Shown here: positions 48,035 to 54,783 of the stretch, piece by piece | Layout: each line of letters starts with the position of its first letter | Position numbering within the stretch: the first letter of the stretch is position 1 | DNA from: Sinomonas sp. P10A9 | GTDB taxonomy: Bacteria; Actinomycetota; Actinomycetes; Actinomycetales; Micrococcaceae | Assembly: GCF_041022165.1 (NCBI RefSeq) | Contig: NZ_CP163302.1 | Location: forward strand, 2,542,001-2,606,000 | DNA length: 64,000 nucleotides | Reading direction: 5' to 3' | Made by a program: the position numbers and the translations under genes | The notes under the pieces: model-generated | The model's input: the letters and a program-made list of their open reading frames with translations, nothing else | What the model was told of the DNA's origin: nothing | Databases searched by the model: none

Positions 48035-48892
48035 TCAGTCCTCGGGGTCCAGGATGAAGTCGTAGACCATCTCCTCACCCTTGCCGTCGGCAGCAGGCTT
48101 CGGGTCGAGGATGAGCTCGGGCTTGACGGCCGAGGCGATGTCGTCGTCGTTGTGGGCGTCGCCCGGGAAGTACAGCTGTGCGGTGATGAGCTCGTGGCCC
48201 GGGGCCGAGACCTTCACGTGGATGTGCGCGGGGCGCCACGCGTGCCATCCTGCGGCGGCGATCAGCTTGCCGCAGGCGCCGTCGGTCGGAATCTGGTAGG
48301 GGGCCGGACGCATCGTCTGGATCTCGAAATTGCCGTTCTCGTCCGCCAGGACGGTCCCGCGGAGATTCCACTCGGGCAGCCCCGGGGCGTACTGCGAGTA
48401 GAAGCCCGCACCGTCCGCGTGCCAGATCTCCACCTTGCCGGGCAGACCGTTGCCGTCGAGGTCGCGGATCTGGCCCTTCCAGGTCAGCTCGGTGCCGGGC
48501 TCGTCATCGCGACGCGGCAGGCGTGCCGGAGTGTTCTGCGCCGGCGAGTCCGGGACGTAGTACGGGCCCTCGATGGTGCCCTTGGAGCCCTTCCGGTTCT
48601 CGGTCGCGACATCCTCGACCACATGTTCGACCCACACGTCCAGGAAGAGCGGCCACTCGCCGTCCTCGCCAACCGAGATGAGCCATTCCTTGAGCGCGTT
48701 GTACTCGGCGTACGTGACCTTGTGCTCGCGGATCGTCGAATAGACGGCCTCGAGGACCTCACGGGCAAGCAGCGAAACGCGCTCCTTCGGCACGTCGATG
48801 CCGGCGCGCTTGCCGCTCTCCTTGAAGCGCTCAGTGGCCTTGTTGCCGGACTCGGCAGCCTTCGCGTCGAATTCGGTGGCTGTCTGGCTCAT
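48035..48892 (-). CDS. catA: catechol 1,2-dioxygenase
   Basis: An intradiol ring-cleaving non-haem Fe(III) enzyme that turns catechol into cis,cis-muconate. The 285-residue protein has an N-terminal helical dimerisation region and a catalytic beta-domain. Iron ligands fit Tyr165 (GFYSQY), Tyr199 (MRPAPYQIP), His223 and His225 (PAHIHVKV); GTIEGPYYV is the family entry motif. I prefer ATG 48892 (MSQTATEF), which sits six bases after AAGGAGG; the in-frame ATG at 48898 would abut the ribosome site. It is divergent from benA, which supplies catechol through BenABCD. catB and catC do not follow. Confidence 0.95.
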   Translation of the reverse strand: MSQTATEFDAKAAESGNKATERFKESGKRAGIDVPKERVSLLAREVLEAVYSTIREHKVTYAEYNALKEWLISVGEDGEWPLFLDVWVEHVVEDVATENRKGSKGTIEGPYYVPDSPAQNTPARLPRRDDEPGTELTWKGQIRDLDGNGLPGKVEIWHADGAGFYSQYAPGLPEWNLRGTVLADENGNFEIQTMRPAPYQIPTDGACGKLIAAAGWHAWRPAHIHVKVSAPGHELITAQLYFPGDAHNDDDIASAVKPELILDPKPAADGKGEEMVYDFILDPED

Positions 48893-48932
48893 GGTCATCC
48901 TCCTTGATGATGTGTGCCGGTGCTGGTGCCGG

Positions 48933-48947
48933 TACCTAGTGTGATGG
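48933..48947 (+). promoter_or_regulatory. candidate operator copy 1
   Basis: TACCTAGTGTGATGG matches copy 3 at 13 of 15 positions. It lies 41-55 bases upstream of the catA ATG, probably in or near the catA promoter. Confidence 0.5.
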
Positions 48948-49005
48948 GCGGCACTCGTGCTCGCTCTGACTTCACGCTAGGAGCATTCATTGCGTCTGCA
49001 CAAAT

Positions 49006-49020
49006 ACCTAGTTCTATTGA
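49006..49020 (+). promoter_or_regulatory. candidate operator copy 2
   Basis: TACCTAGTTCTATTG matches copies 1 and 3 at 11 of 15 positions, and shares the preceding CAAA with copy 3. It is midway between the two genes. Confidence 0.5.
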
Positions 49021-49070
49021 ATTGATATCTCCCACGTTCCAAAACCACCCTTGGTCAACCCTAGGCAAAT

Positions 49071-49085
49071 ACCCAGTGTGATTGT
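49071..49085 (+). promoter_or_regulatory. candidate operator copy 3
   Basis: TACCCAGTGTGATTG ends ten bases before the TTGACA of the presumed benA promoter, a spacing that suits an activator contacting RNA polymerase. Confidence 0.55.
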
Positions 49086-49160
49086 TCTCACTCGTTGACA
49101 GGATCTTTCACAGCCCGCGACGAGGACGTCGTGGATGGCAACAGGCAAGGGAGAGAACCA

Positions 49161-50543
49161 ATGACGGAAACCCTGGACCACGTCCGCGCCCAGCTCTCTG
49201 ACGCACTTATCGAGGACGCGTCGACGGGCACCTACCGCGCCAAGCGCAGCATCTTCACCGATGAGGAGCTGTTCGAACTCGAGATGAAGTACATCTTCGA
49301 GGGCAACTGGGTCTATCTGGCGCACGAGAGCCAGATCCCGAACGTCGGCGACTACTTCACGACCTACATCGGACGGCAGCCGATCGTAATCTCGCGCGGC
49401 AAGGACGAGGAGCTCCACGCCAACATCAACGCCTGCAGCCACCGCGGAGCCATGCTGTGCAGGCGCAAGACGGACAACCGCACCACGTTCACGTGCCCGT
49501 TCCACGGGTGGACCTTCTCGAACACCGGCAAGCTGCTCAAGGTCAAGGATCCGAAGGGCGCGGGCTACCCGGAGCAGTTCAACAAGGAGGGCTCGCACGA
49601 TCTGACGAAGGTGCCCCGCTTCGAGACCTACCGGGGCTTCCTCTTCGGCAGCGTCAACCCAGACGTGAAGCCGCTCGAAGAGCATCTGGGTGAGTCGACC
49701 AAGATCATCGACATGATCGTCGACCAGTCCCCTGAGGGACTCGAGGTGCTCCGCGGAGCGTCGACCTACACCTACGACGGCAACTGGAAGGTCCAGGCCG
49801 AGAACGGTGCCGACGGCTACCACGTCTCCGCGACGCACTGGAACTACGCCGCCACCACCTCGCGCCGCGGCACGGGCGAGTCGACGAACGAGACCAAGGC
49901 CATGGACGCCGGCACGTGGGGAAAGCAGGGCGGCGGCTACTACTCGTTCGAGCACGGCCACCTCCTCCTGTGGATGTGGTGGGGCAACCCCCAGGACCGC
50001 CCGAACTACGACAAGAAGGACGAGTGGACCGCGCAGTTCGGTGCCGAACGAGCAGAGTTCATGATCGGAGCGTCCCGCAACCTGTGCCTCTACCCGAACG
50101 TCTACCTCATGGACCAGTTCAGCTCGCAGATCCGGCACTTCCGCCCGATCTCGGTGGACAAGACCGAGGTCACGATCTACTGCATCGCCCCGAAGGGCGA
50201 GTCCGCGGAGGCCCGCGCCAACCGCATCCGCCAGTATGAGGACTTCTTCAACGCCACCGGCATGGCCACCCCGGACGACCTCGAGGAATTCCGCTCGTGC
50301 CAGAAGACCTACCTCGCCGGCGCGGCGCCGTGGAACGACATGAGCCGCGGCCAGATGCACCAGATCACGGGACCCGACGAGACCGCCAAGGGCCTCGGGC
50401 TCCACCCGATCTCGAGCGGCGCCAAGACCGAGGACGAGGGCCTCTACCCGATCCAGCACGGTTACTGGCGAGAGCGGATGAAGGCGGCCGTCCAGGCCGA
50501 AGAGCAGCTTGAGGCCGAGCAGTCCTCCCCCGAGTCCAACTGA
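49161..50543 (+). CDS. benA: benzoate 1,2-dioxygenase large (alpha) subunit
   Basis: The oxygenase alpha subunit, 460 residues, which dihydroxylates benzoate to the cis-1,2-diol. The Rieske [2Fe-2S] site is Cys92-x-His94 and Cys112-x2-His115 ([17 protein letters not shown]). Mononuclear iron ligands fit His221 and His226 ([10 protein letters not shown]) with a later Asp. It could also act on substituted benzoates (toluate, anthranilate relatives), but linkage with benB, benC, benD and catA favours benzoate. The start is ATG 49161, with AAGGGAGAG upstream. It leads benABCD. Confidence 0.95.
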   Translation: MTETLDHVRAQLSDALIEDASTGTYRAKRSIFTDEELFELEMKYIFEGNWVYLAHESQIPNVGDYFTTYIGRQPIVISRGKDEELHANINACSHRGAMLCRRKTDNRTTFTCPFHGWTFSNTGKLLKVKDPKGAGYPEQFNKEGSHDLTKVPRFETYRGFLFGSVNPDVKPLEEHLGESTKIIDMIVDQSPEGLEVLRGASTYTYDGNWKVQAENGADGYHVSATHWNYAATTSRRGTGESTNETKAMDAGTWGKQGGGYYSFEHGHLLLWMWWGNPQDRPNYDKKDEWTAQFGAERAEFMIGASRNLCLYPNVYLMDQFSSQIRHFRPISVDKTEVTIYCIAPKGESAEARANRIRQYEDFFNATGMATPDDLEEFRSCQKTYLAGAAPWNDMSRGQMHQITGPDETAKGLGLHPISSGAKTEDEGLYPIQHGYWRERMKAAVQAEEQLEAEQSSPESN

Positions 50544-50578
50544 CGCCTCCGACACCACTGAGACAGGAGAGACTTTCG

Positions 50579-51097
50579 ATGACCCTCATGACAACGATCG
50601 AGCCCGGGACGATCGGACTCGACGACGTGCGCCAGTTCCTCTACCGCGAGGCGAGCTTCCTGGACGACCGCGAGTTCGACCGCTGGGTGGACTGCTACCA
50701 CCCCGACGCCGAGTTCTGGATGCCCGCGTGGGCCGACGACGACACGCTCACCGAGGACCCGCAGCGCGAGATCTCGCTCATCTACTACCCCAACCGCGGC
50801 GGTCTCGAGGACCGCGTCTTCCGCATCAAGACCGAGCGCTCGGGCGCCACGAGCCTGCCGGACCCGCGCACGGGCCACAACATCACCAACGTGGAGATCC
50901 TGCGCCAGGACGGCGACGTCGTCGACGTCCGCTTCAACTGGTTCACGCTCTACTACCGCTACAACACCGTGGACACATACTTCGGCGTCTCCTTCTACAC
51001 CGTCGACTTCGCCGGCACCCAGCCGGTCATCACGAAGAAGAAGGTCATTCTCAAGAACGACTACATCCACCACGTCGTGGACATCTACCACATCTGA
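50579..51097 (+). CDS. benB: benzoate 1,2-dioxygenase small (beta) subunit
   Basis: A 172-residue structural subunit with the cystatin-like fold of ring-hydroxylating dioxygenase beta chains. FLYREASFLDDREFDRWVD, YHPDAEFWMPAW and the C-terminal KKKVILKNDYI are family blocks. The start is ATG 50579, 35 bases after benA, with an AGGAGAGAC ribosome site. Confidence 0.95.
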   Translation: MTLMTTIEPGTIGLDDVRQFLYREASFLDDREFDRWVDCYHPDAEFWMPAWADDDTLTEDPQREISLIYYPNRGGLEDRVFRIKTERSGATSLPDPRTGHNITNVEILRQDGDVVDVRFNWFTLYYRYNTVDTYFGVSFYTVDFAGTQPVITKKKVILKNDYIHHVVDIYHI

Positions 51098-51111
51098 GAA
51101 GGAGCGAGGAC

Positions 51112-52188
51112 ATGACTACAGCCCATGATTCCGTGAACCACACCGTTGCCCTGTCATTCGAGGACGGCGTCACGCGCTTCATCAGTGTGACACCCGGCCA
51201 GACGGTCGCCGACGCGTCCTACCGGGCGCGCATCAACATCCCGCTCGACTGCCGCGACGGCGCGTGCGGGACGTGCAAGGCCTTCTGCGAGTCCGGCACG
51301 TACGATGGCGGTGACTACATCGAAGACGCGCTCACGGACGACGAGGCCGACGCCGGCTACTGCCTCCCCTGCCAGATGACGCCTGAGAGCGACCTCGTGC
51401 TGCGGGTCTCGGGCACCGCCGAGATGGCCAAGAGCGGGATCGGGACCTTCCAGGCCACGATCGAGAAGCTGCACTGGTACGCCGACAACACGGCAGGCCT
51501 CACGCTCTCTGTCGAGGACCGCGACAAGCTCAACTACCTCCCGGGCCAGTACATGAACGTCAAGGTGCCCGGCACCGACGAGGAGCGCAGCTACTCGTTC
51601 AGCAGCGGCCCCGAGGCCGAGAAGCTCACGTTCCTCGTCCGCACCGCGCCTGACGGCGTCATGACCACGTATCTCAGGGAGCGCGCGGCCGAGGGCGACA
51701 CCCTCACGCTCGAGGGCCCGAAGGGCAGCTTCTTCCTGCGTGACGTCAAGCGTCCCGTGCTCATGCTGGCCGGCGGCACGGGCATCGCGCCACAGCTCGC
51801 GATGCTCGAGAAGATCGAGAAGCTCGCCGCATCCGGCGTGGTCCCCGCGTTCCCGATCCACCTCGCCTACGGCGCCACGTGGGACAAGGACCTCGTCGAA
51901 GTCGAGGCGCTCGAGCGCTACGCCGCGACCATTCCGGGCTTCACGTTCGACGCGATCGTGGCCGACCCCGCGTCCGGCCACCCCAAGAAGGGCTACGTGA
52001 CCCAGCACCTGCTGCCGGGGCATCTCAACGACGGCGATGTCGACGTCTACCTGTGCGGACCGCCCGCGATGGTCGACGCCGTGCGGAAGTACTTCACCGG
52101 CGAGGGCATCGACCCGACCAACTTCTACTACGAGCGGTTCGCGGTAGGCGTCGTCGCTGCCCCCGCCCTCGCGGGAGCCGCCGCATGA
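51112..52188 (+). CDS. benC: benzoate 1,2-dioxygenase reductase
   Basis: The electron-transfer component, 358 residues, carrying electrons from NADH to BenA. An N-terminal plant-type ferredoxin domain has Cys47, Cys52, Cys55 and Cys87 (DCRDGACGTC, YCLPC). The FAD domain has RSYSFSSGP and the NAD domain GGTGIAPQLAML. The start is ATG 51112, with AAGGAG upstream and 14 bases after benB; a longer frame to 50509 overlaps benB and is not coding. Its stop overlaps benD by ATGA. Confidence 0.95.
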   Translation: MTTAHDSVNHTVALSFEDGVTRFISVTPGQTVADASYRARINIPLDCRDGACGTCKAFCESGTYDGGDYIEDALTDDEADAGYCLPCQMTPESDLVLRVSGTAEMAKSGIGTFQATIEKLHWYADNTAGLTLSVEDRDKLNYLPGQYMNVKVPGTDEERSYSFSSGPEAEKLTFLVRTAPDGVMTTYLRERAAEGDTLTLEGPKGSFFLRDVKRPVLMLAGGTGIAPQLAMLEKIEKLAASGVVPAFPIHLAYGATWDKDLVEVEALERYAATIPGFTFDAIVADPASGHPKKGYVTQHLLPGHLNDGDVDVYLCGPPAMVDAVRKYFTGEGIDPTNFYYERFAVGVVAAPALAGAAA

Positions 52189-53036
52189 CGACGACCGCGT
52201 CTTCGCGGCCGGACACGGCGGCCTCCTCGGTTCCCTCGGTCCACCACGGCCGGTTCGCGGGCAAGTCCGTCGTCGTGACCGGCGCGGCCCAGGGTATCGG
52301 CCGGTCCGTCGCGGAGCGCATCGCCGCCGAGGGCGGAGAGGTCACACTCGTCGACCGCGCGAGCCTCGTCCACGAGGTCGCAGACGGCGTGCGCACGGCC
52401 GGCACGACTGTGCCCAACATCCCTGTGCACAGCGTGACCGCGGATCTCGAGACGTTCGACGGCGCGCTCGCGGCTGTCGAGGCGGCGGTCGCCTCGGCGG
52501 GGCGCATCGACGTCGTGGTCAACAACGTCGGCGGGACGATCTGGGCGAAGCCGTACGAGCACTACACGCCAGAGGAGATCGAGAAGGAGGTGCGCCGCTC
52601 GCTCTTCCCGACGCTGTGGATGTGCCGCGCGGCACTCCCCCACCTCATCGCCCAGGAGTCCGGGACGATCGTCAACGTGTCCTCGGTCGCAACGCGCGGA
52701 GTCAACCGCGTCCCGTACGCGGCGTCCAAGGGCGGGGTGCGCGCCATCACCACGGCGCTTGCCCTCGAGGCGGCCCCCCACGGCGTCCGGGTCGTCGCGA
52801 CAGCCCCGGGCGGGACCGAAGCGCCGCCGCGCGCCGTCCAGCGCGGCCCCCTTCCCGCCTCGGACCAAGAGAAGGCCTGGTACCGGCAGATCGTCGACCA
52901 GACGGTCGAGTCGTCGCTCATGAAGCGCTATGGGACGCTCGCCGAGCAGGCCGCGGCAATCTGTTTCCTCGCCTCGGACGAGGCCTCGTACATCACCGGC
53001 ACGGTCCTGCCCGTGGCCGGAGGCGACCTCGGCTGA
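52185..53036 (+). CDS. benD: dihydroxycyclohexadiene carboxylate dehydrogenase
   Basis: A short-chain dehydrogenase of 283 residues that oxidises and decarboxylates the benzoate cis-diol to catechol with NAD. The TGAAQGIG cofactor motif (32-39), NNVGG, the active-site Ser near 166, Tyr178 and Lys182 (PYAASKGG) are present. The start ATG 52185 overlaps the benC stop by four bases. The N-terminal 20 residues are Ser/Thr/Ala-rich and precede the fold. Confidence 0.95.
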   Translation: MTTTASSRPDTAASSVPSVHHGRFAGKSVVVTGAAQGIGRSVAERIAAEGGEVTLVDRASLVHEVADGVRTAGTTVPNIPVHSVTADLETFDGALAAVEAAVASAGRIDVVVNNVGGTIWAKPYEHYTPEEIEKEVRRSLFPTLWMCRAALPHLIAQESGTIVNVSSVATRGVNRVPYAASKGGVRAITTALALEAAPHGVRVVATAPGGTEAPPRAVQRGPLPASDQEKAWYRQIVDQTVESSLMKRYGTLAEQAAAICFLASDEASYITGTVLPVAGGDLG

Positions 53037-53058
53037 GGCCTGGGTACCCCCCAAGCGT

Positions 53059-53090
53059 TGCCGCCCCCGGACCTCTGGGTTCGGGGGCGG
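53059..53090 (+). terminator. hairpin between benD and benK
   Basis: gccgcccccg pairs with cgggggcggc around a short loop, about 22 bases after the benD stop, with no T-run. It may cause partial termination so that benK is expressed at a different level from benABCD. Confidence 0.5.
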
Positions 53091-53234
53091 CGTCGAACCA
53101 GCCGGCCTGTTCCGGGTGACGAGTACCACCGGCAGCACCAATCACCAGCAGCAGCACCAGGCACGACCGAGCATCATGACGCACTACCAGCAGTTGTCCA
53201 GCTCCAGATCCCAGCACAGACATCGGAGTCTTGC

Positions 53235-54695
53235 ATGTCATCTTCAGCACAGGCTGCCCTCGGGCAGCGTCAGCGCAGCACCCTGGCATGGATTGTCGCG
53301 CTGGGCGCGGCGGCCCTCACCTTCGACGGCTACGACCTTGTCGTCTACGGCACGGTCGTCTCGGGCCTCCTGAGGGACCCCGGCCAGATCGGCCACCTCG
53401 ACCCCGCGAGCGCCGGCGCCCTGGGAAGCTACGCCCTCATCGGCGTCATGGTCGGCGCGCTCGCATCGGGCGCGATCGGCGACTTCGTCGGCCGCCGCAA
53501 GGTCATGCTCGCGGCCCTCGCGTGGTTCTCGATCGGCATGGCTGCCACGGCCTTGACCACCAACGTCACCATGTTCGGCGCGTTCCGTTTCTTCACCGGC
53601 ATCGGCGTCGGCTCGCTCGTAGCGACCGCCGGCGCCATCGTCGCCGAGTTTGCGCCGAAGAACCGACGCAACTTCTACAATGCGATCGTCTACTCCGGAG
53701 TGCCGGCAGGAGGCGTGCTCGCCTCGGTCCTCGCCCTTGCCTTCGACAACGGCGGCAACTGGCGGCCGCTCTTCTTGATCGGCGCGGCTCCGCTCGCGGT
53801 CATCCTCCCGCTTGCCGTGGCCAAGCTGCCCGAGTCCCCCCTGTGGCTGCTGGCGCGCGGCCGGCGCCCGGAGGCCGAGGAGCTGAGGCGCCGTGCCGGC
53901 GACGTGCTCCCAGAGGCGGCACCAGACCGGGCCCGCCCCGCGGCGGGCGCGGCCGGCGGCGAGCGCGCCGGCTTCGCGGGCCTGGCCACGCGGCGGTTCG
54001 CCCTTCCGACCGCCTTCCTCGGTCTCATGAGCTTCGCGGGACTGCTCCTGACCTACGGACTGAACACGTGGCTTCCTGAGATCATGGGCCAATACGGCTT
54101 TGGGAAGGCGTACTCCCTGACGTTCCTGCTCGTGCTCAACGCGGCGGCGATCGTGGGCGGGCTCGCGGCGGCCGCGACCGTGGACCGCACGGGCCCGAAG
54201 CGGATCATCACCGGGACGTTCGCCCTCGCGGCAGTGGCCCTCGTCCTGCTGACGTTCCACATGCCATTCCCGGTGCTCCTCACAGCGGTGGGCATCGCCG
54301 GGATCGGGACCATCGGAACGCAGGTGCTCGTCTACGGCTTCGTCTCGAACTTCTACACGACCCAGACGCGCGCCGCGGGCGTGGCGTGGTGTGCCGGATT
54401 CGGGCGGCTCGGCGGGATCCTCGGTCCGCTCGCGGGCGGCCTCCTGCTCTCCGCCGGCGTGACCGGCCAGACGGCGTTCTACCTCTTCGCCGTAGTCGCG
54501 CTGCTCGGCGCCGTCGTGACGGCCCTCGTCCCGCGCCCGCGAGGTCGGGCCCACGACGACGTCGCTGCTGCGAGCCGCTCCGGCGCAACTGCCTCCACCG
54601 GCGTTCCTTCCGCTGGCGTTCCTTCCACCGGCGGGGACAGCGCGCCTGTCGAGGGCACCGTGCCCGACGGCGAGCCGGAGCCCGCCGTCCGGTGA
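53235..54695 (+). CDS. benK: benzoate transporter, MFS (BenK/AAHS type)
   Basis: A 486-residue aromatic acid:H+ symporter of the major facilitator superfamily. LTFDGYDLVVYGTVV in TM1 is the DGxD-type signature of aromatic acid/H+ symporters, and GDFVGRRKVML is the loop 2-3 motif. A charged Pro/Arg-rich loop (about 205-245) divides the two halves, and the C-terminus ends in a Thr/Ser/Gly/Pro-rich tail with small VPS(A/T) repeats. The start is ATG 53235, with GGAG six bases upstream. It is separated from benD by 198 bases that include a hairpin. Confidence 0.9.
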   Translation: MSSSAQAALGQRQRSTLAWIVALGAAALTFDGYDLVVYGTVVSGLLRDPGQIGHLDPASAGALGSYALIGVMVGALASGAIGDFVGRRKVMLAALAWFSIGMAATALTTNVTMFGAFRFFTGIGVGSLVATAGAIVAEFAPKNRRNFYNAIVYSGVPAGGVLASVLALAFDNGGNWRPLFLIGAAPLAVILPLAVAKLPESPLWLLARGRRPEAEELRRRAGDVLPEAAPDRARPAAGAAGGERAGFAGLATRRFALPTAFLGLMSFAGLLLTYGLNTWLPEIMGQYGFGKAYSLTFLLVLNAAAIVGGLAAAATVDRTGPKRIITGTFALAAVALVLLTFHMPFPVLLTAVGIAGIGTIGTQVLVYGFVSNFYTTQTRAAGVAWCAGFGRLGGILGPLAGGLLLSAGVTGQTAFYLFAVVALLGAVVTALVPRPRGRAHDDVAAASRSGATASTGVPSAGVPSTGGDSAPVEGTVPDGEPEPAVR

Positions 54696-54783
54696 TCCCG
54701 CTGAGCGCTACGGTCGGGACCCGTGACGGTTGCGCGGGGTCCCTGAGGATGCATTGTGTGACCGCGGCGACTACCGTCGAGGA

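Larger units (their letters stand above)
48893..49160. promoter_or_regulatory. catA-benA divergent regulatory region
   Basis: These 268 bases separate the two catabolic transcripts and are AT-rich for this genome around 48985-49110. TTGACA at 49096-49101 is a consensus -35 for benA with no good -10 at the normal distance, which suggests activator dependence. Three copies of a 15-bp motif lie here in the same orientation. AAGGAGG for catA and AAGGGAGAG for benA mark the two translation starts. Confidence 0.7.

Noticed and set aside
49095..49160. Longer BenA starting at TTG 49095.
   Set aside because: That start would lie on the presumed -35 hexamer. ATG 49161 has AAGGGAGAG upstream and matches BenA N-termini.
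50509..51111. N-terminal extension of BenC.
   Set aside because: It overlaps benB almost completely in another frame and is Arg/His/Pro-rich. ATG 51112 follows AAGGAG and starts the ferredoxin domain.
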